A program made the position numbers and the translations under genes. A stretch of 64,000 bases of DNA from Henriciella barbarensis (GTDB lineage: Bacteria > Pseudomonadota > Alphaproteobacteria > Caulobacterales > Hyphomonadaceae), in the NCBI RefSeq assembly GCF_003576345.1, contig NZ_QWGB01000005.1, positions 310,001 through 374,000 on the forward strand, read 5' to 3'. The stretch's first letter is position 1. Each line of letters opens with the position of its first letter. Shown piece by piece: positions 51,910 to 60,875 of the stretch. The notes beneath the pieces are model-generated. The model was not told where the DNA came from. It saw only the letters and a list, made by a program, of their open reading frames with translations, and did no database searches.

Positions 51910-52110
51910 TTATTCTGCAGCGGCTTGTAGCGGCTCGACCGCGGTCGCATCGACACGCTCTGAAATCATTTCGCCGATCGTTGTCCGACACTTTCCGCAA
52001 TTGAAGGCACAACCGTGATGGGCCTGGACCGCTTCGGGGCTGCGTGCACCAGCATCAACCGCGTCGCGGATGCCGGAATCATTAATGCGTCTGCAAATGC
52101 AAATGATCAT
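51910..52110 (-). CDS. bfd: bacterioferritin-associated ferredoxin-like protein
   Basis: This 66-aa protein has the BFD-like [2Fe-2S] pattern: CICRRI near the N-terminus and HHGCAFNCGKC, giving four cysteine ligands C-x-C...C-x3-C... . In iron-starved cells Bfd takes electrons to mobilise iron from bacterioferritin. The start is ATG 52110; an in-frame TTG at 52119 is possible. A Fur-box-like sequence lies about 18 bases upstream. Confidence 0.9.
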   Translation of the reverse strand: MIICICRRINDSGIRDAVDAGARSPEAVQAHHGCAFNCGKCRTTIGEMISERVDATAVEPLQAAAE

Positions 52111-52112
52111 GG

Positions 52113-52147
52113 TTCTCAATTAGCCAGTTTGAGAATGAATGTCAATC
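52113..52147 (-). promoter_or_regulatory. candidate Fur-type operator upstream of bfd
   Basis: TTCTCAA (52113-52119) and TTGAGAA (52129-52135) form a 7-bp inverted repeat, and the overlapping TTTGAGAATGAATGTCAATC (52128-52147) resembles the Fur box GATAATGATAATCATTATC. It lies between the bfd start and the divergent diguanylate cyclase gene, so it could control either. Assignment is by similarity to the consensus only. Confidence 0.45.
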
Positions 52148-52262
52148 AAAAGAAGTGTTTTCAGTGTCACCGCGTTACCCGGCTGATGGACGCGAAATTT
52201 GAAGCAAATTTTAGAAACGGTTTTCGCAGTATTTCCATCGCCTCAACGTAAGGAGGCAAGTC

Positions 52263-53042
52263 ATGTCGGAACGCGTCCTCTCGGATATGGCGCCTGTCAG
52301 GGTAAACTACCTGCGGGCAGCTCTGGTCTCGGTCATATCCGTGATCGTGACCTGGGTCATGACAGGCGTCGCCTTCTGGATCGACCCGGCTCCACCAGCT
52401 GTTGCCGAGGAGATCCTGCTCTCGACCTGCGTGATCGCCACGCTCGTCCCCACTTTTGTGTCATTTCCGGTCGCCATCGTGTTGCAGCGCGAGCGGCTGA
52501 AGCTCGCGCGCGCACTCGCGCAGCTAGAGGATGCGCATGCTGAACTGGCCCGGTCGTCACGTACCGACGCGCTGACCCTGCTTCGTAATCGGGAAGCGTT
52601 CCTCTCTGATGTCGACGCTCTCAAAGCAGAGGGCGTTCACGGCTCAATGCTGATGATCGACGTCGACCACTTCAAATCGATCAACGACACCTGGGGTCAT
52701 GCGACGGGCGACGAGGCTCTGAAGCTCATCTCCAACGCTATTCGCGACGCAGTCAGCGAGGGCGATATCACTGGCCGGCTGGGCGGCGAGGAGTTCGGCG
52801 TATTCGTTGCCTCTGACGGGCTGGATGCCGGCCGGCAGGTCGCGGACCGTATCTGCATGAACATTGCGCGCATTGCCTTCTATCCGCGCGGCGGTGTCGC
52901 GCGGCGCATTACAGCCAGCGTGGGCCTCGCTGCAGGTGACCTCGCCGATGATACAAGTTTGATGATGTCCCAGGCCGATCGCAGCCTCTATGAAGCCAAG
53001 GGATCAGGGCGCAACCAGGTAAAGGTCTACAAGGCCGCTTGA
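52263..53042 (+). CDS. diguanylate cyclase (GGDEF), membrane-anchored
   Basis: This 259-aa protein has two membrane helices (residues 15-36, 50-75) and a GGDEF domain with the active motif GGEEF (residues 174-178), IDVDHFKSINDTWGHATGDEAL and RLGGEEFGVFV. The residues five positions upstream of GGEEF lack the RxxD inhibitory site (the sequence is SEGD), so it should not be product-inhibited by that route. The ribosome binding site AAGGAGG is strong. It makes c-di-GMP from two GTP. Confidence 0.93.
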   Translation: MSERVLSDMAPVRVNYLRAALVSVISVIVTWVMTGVAFWIDPAPPAVAEEILLSTCVIATLVPTFVSFPVAIVLQRERLKLARALAQLEDAHAELARSSRTDALTLLRNREAFLSDVDALKAEGVHGSMLMIDVDHFKSINDTWGHATGDEALKLISNAIRDAVSEGDITGRLGGEEFGVFVASDGLDAGRQVADRICMNIARIAFYPRGGVARRITASVGLAAGDLADDTSLMMSQADRSLYEAKGSGRNQVKVYKAA

Positions 53043-53130
53043 CCTGCGCGTCCAAGCTGGCGCCAGCTTGACCGCACGCCCCTGCCCTTCTACCTCCGCC
53101 AGAGTTTAACCCCGACTGAGTGGAGACATC

Positions 53131-54732
53131 ATGGGCACGCTTCCAGAGCTTGCAGGCACGGCGAAGGCATGGCCTTTCGAACAGGCACGTGCACTGCTGA
53201 AACGGCTCGAGAATATGGAGCGTGCTGGCAAACCCAAACAGGGCCCGGTCACGTTCGAGACCGGCTATGGTCCATCCGGCCTTCCTCATATCGGTACATT
53301 CGGTGAAGTCGTGCGCACGACGATGGTCCGCACCGCGTTCGAGACGCTGACCGATGGCAAGTATGAGACGCGCATGATCTGCGTCTCCGACGATATGGAC
53401 GGCATGCGCAAGGTGCCGCCCACGGTCCCGAACCCGAAAGACCTTGAAGCCTATATGCAGATGCCGCTGACAGCGGTGCCAGACCCGTTTGGCACGCATG
53501 AAAGCTATGGTGCGCATATGGGTGCACGCCTCTGCGCCTTCCTCGACAGCTTTGGTTTTGACTATGAGTTCAAGTCGGCAACGACGCTCTACAAGACCGG
53601 CGTCTTCGACGAGGCGCTTCTACGCGCCCTCGAAAAGTTCGATGAGATCATGGCTGTCATGCTGCCGACCCTCGGCGCTGAGCGTCAGGCGACCTATTCG
53701 CCCTTCCTGCCGATCTCACCTTCGACAGGCAGGGTGCTCTACGTGCCCATGAAGGACACGAATGCCAAGGACGGCACGATTACCTTCGAGGATGAAGACG
53801 GCACCGATGTCACCATCCCCGTCACGGGCGGCACGACCAAGCTGCAATGGAAGCCGGACTTCGGCATGCGCTGGGCCGCGCTCGGTGTCGACTTCGAGAT
53901 GTTCGGCAAGGACCACCAGGACAATGCGCCGATCTATTCAAAGATCTGCAAGATCCTCGGCAGCCAGCCACCACAGCAATATGTCTATGAGCTCTTCCTC
54001 GATGAGAAGGGCGAGAAAATTTCCAAAACCAAGGGTAATGGCATCTCCGTCGAAGACTGGCTGGCCTATGCGCCGCAGGAAAGCCTGTCGCTCTTCCAGT
54101 TCCAGAAGCCGCGCGTTGCTAAGAAGCTCTATTTCGACGTCATCCCGAAGGCGGTTGATGAGTATCTGACTTTCCTGTCGAAATACCCGGACGAAGAGCC
54201 CGCGCGCCAGATCGAGAACCCTGTCTGGCACATCCATTCCGGCAATCCACCAGAAGGCGATACGCCTTTGTCCTTCGCGCTTCTGCTCAATCTCGTCAGC
54301 GCTGCCAACACAGAGACCAAAGAACAGCTCTGGGATTTCGTCTCGCGCTATGCGCCGGAAGCGAGCCCTGAGAGCCACCCTTTCCTCGACAAGCTCGCAG
54401 GCTATGCGATCCGCTATTATGAGGACTTCGTGAAGCCGACGAAGGTCTACCGTGCGCCTGACGAGAAAGAGCGCGCGGCGATGGAAGACCTAGCAAACCG
54501 CCTGTCATCCCTTGAGGGTGAAGCCGATGCCGAGACGCTACAGAACCTGACCTTCGAAATCGGCAAGACGCACGAGTTCGAGAACCTGCGCGACTGGTTC
54601 AAGGCGCTTTACGAAGTGCTGCTTGGCCAGAGCCAAGGCCCGCGCTTTGGCGGCTTTGCGGCACTCTATGGCGTCCACGAGACGGCCCGCCTGATCAAGG
54701 GCACGCTGGCGCGCGACATAGAATCGGCTTGA
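53131..54732 (+). CDS. lysK: lysine--tRNA ligase, class I
   Basis: This 533-aa enzyme is the class I lysyl-tRNA synthetase, as in archaea and many alphaproteobacteria, not the class II LysS. The HIGH motif is PHIG (residues 52-55) in [14 protein letters not shown]; the KMSKS-like loop is KISKTKG (296-302). It charges tRNA-Lys. The gene follows the cyclase by 88 bases on the same strand and precedes a lipoprotein gene by 10 bases. Confidence 0.96.
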   Translation: MGTLPELAGTAKAWPFEQARALLKRLENMERAGKPKQGPVTFETGYGPSGLPHIGTFGEVVRTTMVRTAFETLTDGKYETRMICVSDDMDGMRKVPPTVPNPKDLEAYMQMPLTAVPDPFGTHESYGAHMGARLCAFLDSFGFDYEFKSATTLYKTGVFDEALLRALEKFDEIMAVMLPTLGAERQATYSPFLPISPSTGRVLYVPMKDTNAKDGTITFEDEDGTDVTIPVTGGTTKLQWKPDFGMRWAALGVDFEMFGKDHQDNAPIYSKICKILGSQPPQQYVYELFLDEKGEKISKTKGNGISVEDWLAYAPQESLSLFQFQKPRVAKKLYFDVIPKAVDEYLTFLSKYPDEEPARQIENPVWHIHSGNPPEGDTPLSFALLLNLVSAANTETKEQLWDFVSRYAPEASPESHPFLDKLAGYAIRYYEDFVKPTKVYRAPDEKERAAMEDLANRLSSLEGEADAETLQNLTFEIGKTHEFENLRDWFKALYEVLLGQSQGPRFGGFAALYGVHETARLIKGTLARDIESA

Positions 54733-54742
54733 GGCTGAGCGC

Positions 54743-55102
54743 ATGAAAGCGCTCTTCCTTGCCCCGCTCGCTCTTTTTGCCGTGTCCGGCTGTCTGGCCG
54801 CCAGTGTCGCCGGTGCCACGGTTGGCGCGATTGGCTCTGGCGTCGAGCTGGCTGGAAAGACGGTCTATTATACCGGCAAGGGCGCTGTCGGGCTCGTCTC
54901 TGGCGGTAATGGCGTGCCTGTCACAGTTGCCGACGATATCGGCGACATTGAGCGCGGGCGTCTGAAACTGACGATCCGGTTCAGAGATCGCGGTGACATG
55001 TATGTCAGTGACCGGATCATCCCAGCGCGCGCCCTTGAGGATGAACTGGATACGCTGTCCGAGCGGGATGACGTTGTCGACGTCTATGTCGACCGCCCCT
55101 GA
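54743..55102 (+). CDS. small lipoprotein, paralogue 1
   Basis: This 119-aa protein has lipobox VSGC (Cys17), an Ala/Gly/Val-rich N-terminal half with YYTGKGAVG, and a C-terminal domain with VADDIGDIERGRLKLTIRF and a final VVDVYVD strand. It shares YYTG(K/R)GA, VADD and the last strands with the next lipoprotein gene, so the two are diverged paralogues. It starts 10 bases after lysK. Function unknown. Confidence 0.8.
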   Translation: MKALFLAPLALFAVSGCLAASVAGATVGAIGSGVELAGKTVYYTGKGAVGLVSGGNGVPVTVADDIGDIERGRLKLTIRFRDRGDMYVSDRIIPARALEDELDTLSERDDVVDVYVDRP

Positions 55103-55197
55103 CCATTGCCCGGTTAACCAAAAAATCCTGCCTATCTCCAAGGCCTGCCTTAAGACCTTCCTGCCAACTTCCTTGCGGGCAATGAGGGGGAGAGCGC

Positions 55198-55587
55198 ATG
55201 AGGGCACTGATCGCGTCGGCATTGATTGGCGCAGGACTGACGTCCGGCTGCACTGTGGCCAAGGTGACAGGCGAGGCAGCCGCCCTGCCCTTCAAGGGCG
55301 CCTATCACGGGACGCGCGCGGCCGGCACAGGCCTCTACTATACGGGACGCGGCGCCTACGCCGTCGGTAAAGGCGCATACCACATCGGGAAGTTTCCCAT
55401 CGAAGTCGCCGACGATGTTCTCGATACATCGGCGCGCGTGCTGACGCTTACCGTGATCACTCTGAACGCAGCCGGACAGGTCAGCGCCATCAGCAAGGAT
55501 ATCGCGGCTGCCTCCCTCTACGCCGAGTTAGCGGCGCTGGAGAGCAGCGCAAGCGTGATGGAAGTGATCGTGAGCGTCGCGAGTTGA
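55198..55587 (+). CDS. small lipoprotein, paralogue 2
   Basis: This 129-aa protein has lipobox TSGC (Cys18) and repeated G-x-Y-H/G units (FKGAYHGTRAAGTGLYYTGRGAYAVGKGAYHIG), then VADDVLDTSARVLTLTVI and a C-terminal EL..LESSASVMEVIV. It resembles the preceding lipoprotein in layout and key words. AGGGGGAG is near the ATG. A strong bidirectional terminator follows. Confidence 0.82.
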   Translation: MRALIASALIGAGLTSGCTVAKVTGEAAALPFKGAYHGTRAAGTGLYYTGRGAYAVGKGAYHIGKFPIEVADDVLDTSARVLTLTVITLNAAGQVSAISKDIAAASLYAELAALESSASVMEVIVSVAS

Positions 55588-55593
55588 TGCAAT

Positions 55594-55630
55594 GAAAAAG
55601 GCCGCCTCCGTCTGCCGGAAGCGGCCTTTT
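55594..55630. terminator. bidirectional rho-independent terminator
   Basis: AAAAAGGCCGC...GCGGCCTTTTC encloses inner TCCG...CGGA pairs to make one long stem. Runs of T flank it on the plus strand (TTTT) and on the minus strand (TTTTT), so it can stop both the lipoprotein transcript and the convergent indolepyruvate oxidoreductase transcript. Confidence 0.88.
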
Positions 55631-55653
55631 CGCAACGGTTTGGTTAGTCCGGC

Positions 55654-58600
55654 TTACTCAGCCGCAATCAGCGTCTTCTTCTGTTTCGGCATGCCGCCTT
55701 CCGGCCAGTTCTGCATCAGTTCAGCCTCATGGCCTTTGGCCGCTTCGACGGACGCTTCCTTGACGTGGCCATAGCCGCGGATCTCGTCCGGGATGGAGGC
55801 AATCGCGATGGCAAGCTCATGGTTCTTTCTGGTCAGCCTGCCTGACATTTCGGCGACGCGCTCAAGATAGGTATCGCGGAGGCCCCGCTCCATCTTGCGC
55901 TCTTCGGTATAGCCGAACGGGTCGAACGCGGTGCCACGAAGACCCTTGAAGCGGCGCATCATGCTGAAGACAGTCTTCATCCATGGGCCGAACGGCTTCT
56001 TCTTGAGATGACCGTTTGAGTCCTTTTTGGCGATAAGAGACGGTGCCATCAAATAGCTGATCTTGCCACCGTGGAACGTCTCGCGGAGCTTCTTCTCGAA
56101 GGAGCCATCGGTATAGAGACGCGCGACTTCATACTCATCCTTGTAGGCCATGAGCTTGAAGGCGAACTTCGCAACAGCCGTGGTGAAGCCTTCACCAAGA
56201 CCTGCCGCTTCTTCATTCTTGCGGACCTTTGCGACGAGGTCGCGATACTTCTGCGCATAGGCTTCATTCTGATAAGCCGTGAGGCGTTCGGCACGGTTCT
56301 CGATGATCTCATCCAGCGTCATGGGGGCGACGTCGCCGCGTGGGTCCGAGGTCTGCTCAAGGCGGTCCGGGTCGACAGCTGCAATCCGTCCTACATCGAA
56401 GGCCTTCATGTTCTCTTCGATCTTCACGCCGTTAAGCTTGATCGCGCGGTAGAGGCCGCGAAGGGAGACGGGCACGAGGCCTTTCTGCCAGGCGTAACCA
56501 ACCATGATCATGTTCGTATAGATCGCATCGTTGAGATAGCCGAGCGCAAGCGATTCCGCGTCGATCGAGCCAAAATCCTTGGCCTGACGCTTCACGCGGG
56601 CTGCGAGAAGCTGGCTTTCAAACGTCTTGGAACGGTCGCGAATAAACTCGCTGGTTGGCGTTACGTCGGCGTTTGCCGTGACGTGCGTGCGGCTGACATC
56701 CATGAGCGAGATGGCATCACCGCCAGCGGCCACGACAAGGTCACAGCCGATGATGGCATCACAGGAAGCAGGGGGCACCCGGCCGGTGGAGATCATCTCT
56801 GGCTCTTTGGCAAAGCGCAGGTGCGAGAGCACTGGCCCGCCTTTCTGGGCAAGACCGGTCATGTCCAGCGATGAGGCCGCATTGCCGTCCACATGGGCGG
56901 CCATGGCAAGCACAGCAGCGACCGTCGTGACGCCTGTCCCGCCAACGCCGGTAAACAGGACGTTCCACGGCTGGGCGACTGGCGGCAGGTCCGGCAGTGG
57001 CAGGTTGGAAGCATCGACTTCAAGAACCGGCGCATCGTCGGCCGCGAAATGTGCGTCCTTGACGGTCACAAAGCTCGGGCAGAATCCGCGCAGACAAGAC
57101 AGGTCCGTATTGCAGGTCGACTGATTGATACGGCGTTTGCGGCCAAGTTCAGTCTCGACCGGCTCGACAGAGAGACAGTTCGACTTGATAGAGCAGTCGC
57201 CGCAGCCTTCGCAGACTTCCTGGTTGATCATTACGCGGACGCGGTCTGGCGCACGCAGGCCGCGCTTGGAGCGGCGGCGCTTCTCGGTGGCACAGACCTG
57301 ATCATAGATCATGACGGAAACGCCCTTGGTGTCGCGCAGCATTTTCTGCACGTCATCAAGTTCTTCACGGTCATAGATACGGACTGCACGCGGCAGCCCT
57401 TTTACGCCAGCATAGCGGGTCGGGTCTTCGGTCACGATAACGATCTTCGTGACGCCCTCGGCTTCGACTTGCTGAGCGATGTTGACCGGGGTCTGGCCGG
57501 ACTCGACCGTCTGGCCGCCGGTCATGGCAACCGCGTCATTGTACAGGATCTTATAGGTCATGTTCGCGCCGGAGGTCACAGCAGCGCGAATGGCGAGCGA
57601 ACCTGAGTGCGAATAGGTGCCGTCACCGAGGTTGACGAACATGTGGTCTTCATCGGTCGCGAAATACTGGCCGATCCAGGCGACGCCTTCGCCACCCATC
57701 TGGCTGGTCATGTCGGTCTTACGGTCCGGCATGAAGTTCGCCATGTAGTGGCAGCCGATGCCTGCAAGCGCACGGGAGCCTTCCGGCACGGTGGTCGAGG
57801 TGTTGTGCGGACAGCCCGAACAATAGTGGGGCGTGCGAACGGTCGGCGACGCATTGGATTGTGCGGCCTGACCAGCGGCGCCAACACGCTGGAAGTAGCG
57901 GTCTGCGGCGCTCTTGTCCCAATCGCCCGGCACGGCCCCGACAAGGGCGTGCGCCATTTCAGGCACCGGAATAGACGAAACCTGACTAAGCAGCGGCTTG
58001 CCGAAACGGTCCTGCTTGCCCTCAATGAAAGGACGCTCATTGTCCGGCAGGCTGTATAGAACGGAGCGGAGCTGCTCCTCAATCAATGGGCGCTTGTGCT
58101 CGATCACCAAAACGCGCTCGAGGCCCTTACAGAATTCGCGAATGCGGGTCGGCTCTAGCGGCCAGGGCATGGCAACCTTGAAGACGCTGATACCGAGTTG
58201 GCCTGCCTGGTCCGGCGTAATGCCGATAGCAGCAAGCGCCTCGAAAATGTCGCGGGCGGCCTGACCAGTCGTGATAATGCCGACTCGCGGCTTCGGCGAT
58301 GGAACGAGGACATGGTCAAGCTGGTTTGCGCGAACCCAGGCCTGGGCGGCTGGCAGCTTCACCTCGCGAAGGCGGCGCTCTTTCTCGATCGGATTGTCGC
58401 CGCGGCGCATGTGGACGCCGCTTTCGGGGAATTCGAAGTCCGGCTTGATGAGGTTGAGGCGGTTCAGCGTGACATCGACAACGGCGCCGGAATCCATCGT
58501 ATCGGCCAGCGCGATCAGTGAGGACCAAGCACCGGAAAAGCGGCTCATCGCCCAGCCATGGATGCCGTAATCGAGAACATCCTGGATGGAGGCCGGGTTC

Positions 58601-59112
58601 AGGACCGGGATTTCAGCATCGCGCATCGCGTATTCAGATTGCGACGGAAGGGTCGAGGATTTGCAAGTGTGGTCATCGCCGCAAATGGCCAGAACGCCGC
58701 CAAGGCGTGAACTGCCTGCAGCATTCGCATGCTTGAACGTGTCGCCCGTGCGATCAACGCCGGGGGCCTTGCCGTACCATATGCCAAAGAGGCCGTCGCG
58801 CTTTGCGCCCGGAAAGAGACCCAGTTGCTGTGAGCCCCAGACTGCGGTTGCACCAAGATCTTCGTTGAGTCCTTCCCAGAACTCGATCTCATGCTTGTCG
58901 AGCCACTTGCCAGCAGCACGAAGCTGCTGGTCGTATCCGCCGAGCGGTGAGCCGCGATAGCCGGAGATGAAACCGGCTGTATTGTACCCGGCTTCGAGGT
59001 CGAGACGCTTCTGATCGAGCGGCAGGCGCACCAGCGCCTGGATGCCCGTCATGTAGGCATTGCCCTCGACAAGATCGTATTTATCGTTCAGCGTGACTTC
59101 GCGATGTTCCAA
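55654..59112 (-). CDS. indolepyruvate ferredoxin oxidoreductase, fused (IorA/IorB-type)
   Basis: This 1152-aa enzyme of the 2-oxoacid:ferredoxin oxidoreductase superfamily joins the TPP-binding, iron-sulfur and gamma domains in one chain. It starts with LVEGNAYMTGIQALVRLP and NTAGFISGYRGSPLGG; the TPP segment TDMTSQMGGEGVAWIGQY lies near residues 460-480, the cysteine cluster CEGCGDC...CNTDLSC near 633-675 and the gamma domain GVGGTGVTTVAAV near 715. It converts arylpyruvates or branched 2-oxoacids to acyl-CoA. I choose TTG at 59112, seven bases after GGGAG; an open frame continues upstream. It is divergent from an Lrp regulator. Confidence 0.93.
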   Translation of the reverse strand: MEHREVTLNDKYDLVEGNAYMTGIQALVRLPLDQKRLDLEAGYNTAGFISGYRGSPLGGYDQQLRAAGKWLDKHEIEFWEGLNEDLGATAVWGSQQLGLFPGAKRDGLFGIWYGKAPGVDRTGDTFKHANAAGSSRLGGVLAICGDDHTCKSSTLPSQSEYAMRDAEIPVLNPASIQDVLDYGIHGWAMSRFSGAWSSLIALADTMDSGAVVDVTLNRLNLIKPDFEFPESGVHMRRGDNPIEKERRLREVKLPAAQAWVRANQLDHVLVPSPKPRVGIITTGQAARDIFEALAAIGITPDQAGQLGISVFKVAMPWPLEPTRIREFCKGLERVLVIEHKRPLIEEQLRSVLYSLPDNERPFIEGKQDRFGKPLLSQVSSIPVPEMAHALVGAVPGDWDKSAADRYFQRVGAAGQAAQSNASPTVRTPHYCSGCPHNTSTTVPEGSRALAGIGCHYMANFMPDRKTDMTSQMGGEGVAWIGQYFATDEDHMFVNLGDGTYSHSGSLAIRAAVTSGANMTYKILYNDAVAMTGGQTVESGQTPVNIAQQVEAEGVTKIVIVTEDPTRYAGVKGLPRAVRIYDREELDDVQKMLRDTKGVSVMIYDQVCATEKRRRSKRGLRAPDRVRVMINQEVCEGCGDCSIKSNCLSVEPVETELGRKRRINQSTCNTDLSCLRGFCPSFVTVKDAHFAADDAPVLEVDASNLPLPDLPPVAQPWNVLFTGVGGTGVTTVAAVLAMAAHVDGNAASSLDMTGLAQKGGPVLSHLRFAKEPEMISTGRVPPASCDAIIGCDLVVAAGGDAISLMDVSRTHVTANADVTPTSEFIRDRSKTFESQLLAARVKRQAKDFGSIDAESLALGYLNDAIYTNMIMVGYAWQKGLVPVSLRGLYRAIKLNGVKIEENMKAFDVGRIAAVDPDRLEQTSDPRGDVAPMTLDEIIENRAERLTAYQNEAYAQKYRDLVAKVRKNEEAAGLGEGFTTAVAKFAFKLMAYKDEYEVARLYTDGSFEKKLRETFHGGKISYLMAPSLIAKKDSNGHLKKKPFGPWMKTVFSMMRRFKGLRGTAFDPFGYTEERKMERGLRDTYLERVAEMSGRLTRKNHELAIAIASIPDEIRGYGHVKEASVEAAKGHEAELMQNWPEGGMPKQKKTLIAAE

Positions 59113-59241
59113 GGAACGGCTCCCATATATTTTTGAAGCTATATTATTTTCATTTTTTCCCGAAAATGCTTGCCCATATTGCCGCATATAGCGTAAGAAC
59201 AGGCATGTTGTTCCACTTTGAAGCGCGCATAGGGAGAAAAA

Positions 59242-59736
59242 TTGCCCCAATCACTTGACGCCATCGACGCGAAGATTCTGGACCTTATCCAGAAAGATGC
59301 CGCCCTATCCGTTGCCGAGATTGCAGACCGGGTGGGTCTATCGTCTTCACCTTGCTGGCGCCGGATCAAGCGCATGGAAGAAGCCGGCATCATCCGGGGC
59401 CGCGTGACCCTGCTTGAGCGTGACGCGCTGGGTCTGGGCTTCGAAGTGGTGGCAAGCGTGAAGCTGGCTCTGCCCAGCAAGGAAAACCTCGCCAAGTTCG
59501 AAGCACTCGTCCTGAAATGGGCCGAGGTCCTTGAATGCATGACCGTAACTGGCGCCGTCGATTATGTGATCCGCATTACGACCACTGACATGCACGCCTA
59601 CGATACTTTCCTGCGCGAGAAACTGCTCGGTTCAGGCCTCGTTTCGGACGTTCAGTCCCGTATCGTGATCAACATAGCCAAGCGCACCACGGCGCTGCCA
59701 CTTGGCCTCGTCAGCGATTACGTGCCGGCAAGCTGA
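59242..59736 (+). CDS. Lrp/AsnC family transcriptional regulator
   Basis: This 164-aa regulator has an N-terminal helix-turn-helix (LDAIDAKILDLIQKDAALSVAEIADRVGLSSSPCWRRIKRMEEAG) and a RAM ligand domain (residues 65-145). It starts at TTG 59242, five bases after GGGAG. It is divergent from the fused indolepyruvate oxidoreductase, which it is likely to control in response to an amino acid. The stop overlaps the next ATG by one base (TGATG). Confidence 0.93.
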   Translation: MPQSLDAIDAKILDLIQKDAALSVAEIADRVGLSSSPCWRRIKRMEEAGIIRGRVTLLERDALGLGFEVVASVKLALPSKENLAKFEALVLKWAEVLECMTVTGAVDYVIRITTTDMHAYDTFLREKLLGSGLVSDVQSRIVINIAKRTTALPLGLVSDYVPAS

Positions 59737-60875
59737 TGGCGGGGCGGTCATTGCCCTTTCAATTCGTGAAGGCCGCGGCCCTCTCTGCCGCCTTTTCTCT
59801 TTTTGCAAGCCCTGTCCTTGCCGCGCCCGTCGCTCCGGCATGGCTGGACGAACAGGTTGAGCAAATCCACGAAGAATATGGCCTCATCGCCCTGGGCGCA
59901 GGCGTCCTGAAAGTCGGCGGCGAGCCTGTTGTCGCTGCGGCGGGCACGGAGAGTTCAAACTCAAATACTCCAGTCGCGAAAGGTGCTTCGTGGCATATCG
60001 GCTCGAATACAAAGGCGCTGACGGCACTTCTCTATGGGCGGCTTGTCGAACAGGGTGTGGCCGAGTGGGGCACGTCCGTGGCGTCTCTATTCGACGATGA
60101 GGTGAACTCGATTGACCCGGCGTGGGACGAGGTGACGATCGAAGACCTGTTCGCCCACCGGTCGGGCGCAGGACAGATTGGCCCAGTCTGGCTGCTCTCA
60201 CGCGCGAGCGACGAAAGCCCCCTGACGGAGCAGCGTCTTGCAACAGTGCGCGCAAGGCTGGCCGAACGCCCGCCCGGGGAAACCGGCGCCTTTGAGTACA
60301 GCAACCTCAATTACATCATTGCGGGGTCCGCCATTGAAGTGATCACGGGTCTGCGTTGGGAAGAGGCGATCCGCGAGCACATCTTCGAAACCGAAGGTGG
60401 CGACTGGGCGGACGGTTGGGGCTTCGGCGCTCCGCAATCTGGCCCAATCGGGCATAACACCGTGTTCGGCTTCAAGGTCGCCGCAGGGCGCGGCAGCGGC
60501 GCCGACAACCCGCCAGCGCTTGGACCTGCAGGTACAGCGCATGCGCCGATAAAGAGCCACCTCCGCCTTCTCGCTCAGTTTGTCGATGAACGCAGCACAA
60601 TCATGACCGAAGCGACCCGGCAAAAACTTCTGGCACCCTGGCCGGACCAGCAAGCTGACTACGCCATGGGGTGGGGTGTCGGCACCCGAGAGGGGCTCGG
60701 CGGCATCTATGCCCACCGCGGCTCAAACACTATGTGGCTGTCGCATGTTGAGCTGGTACCGCAGGAAGACACGGTCCTGATCGTGAATACAAACCTGTAT
60801 ACGGACACCTCGATTGAGGCCGTTGGCGCGCTCGTATCCGCCATTGAAGCCCAATTGGCCGCCTCCGCCGATTGA
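59736..60875 (+). CDS. exported serine hydrolase, beta-lactamase/PBP4* family
   Basis: This 379-aa protein has a signal peptide (cut near AAPVAP) and the class C beta-lactamase/PBP fold: SxxK as Ser90-N-T-Lys93 (HIGSNTKALTA), YSN at Tyr188-Asn190, and a HRG near the end (YAHRGSNTMW). It hydrolyses peptidoglycan peptides, esters or beta-lactams; the sequence does not tell. It is coupled to the Lrp gene. Its TGA abuts the opposite-strand stop of the next gene to make TGATCA. Confidence 0.9.
   Translation: MAGRSLPFQFVKAAALSAAFSLFASPVLAAPVAPAWLDEQVEQIHEEYGLIALGAGVLKVGGEPVVAAAGTESSNSNTPVAKGASWHIGSNTKALTALLYGRLVEQGVAEWGTSVASLFDDEVNSIDPAWDEVTIEDLFAHRSGAGQIGPVWLLSRASDESPLTEQRLATVRARLAERPPGETGAFEYSNLNYIIAGSAIEVITGLRWEEAIREHIFETEGGDWADGWGFGAPQSGPIGHNTVFGFKVAAGRGSGADNPPALGPAGTAHAPIKSHLRLLAQFVDERSTIMTEATRQKLLAPWPDQQADYAMGWGVGTREGLGGIYAHRGSNTMWLSHVELVPQEDTVLIVNTNLYTDTSIEAVGALVSAIEAQLAASAD

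Noticed and set aside
56071-58059. Several plus-strand frames of 150-267 codons
   Set aside because: All are antisense to the fused indolepyruvate oxidoreductase and show no family features.
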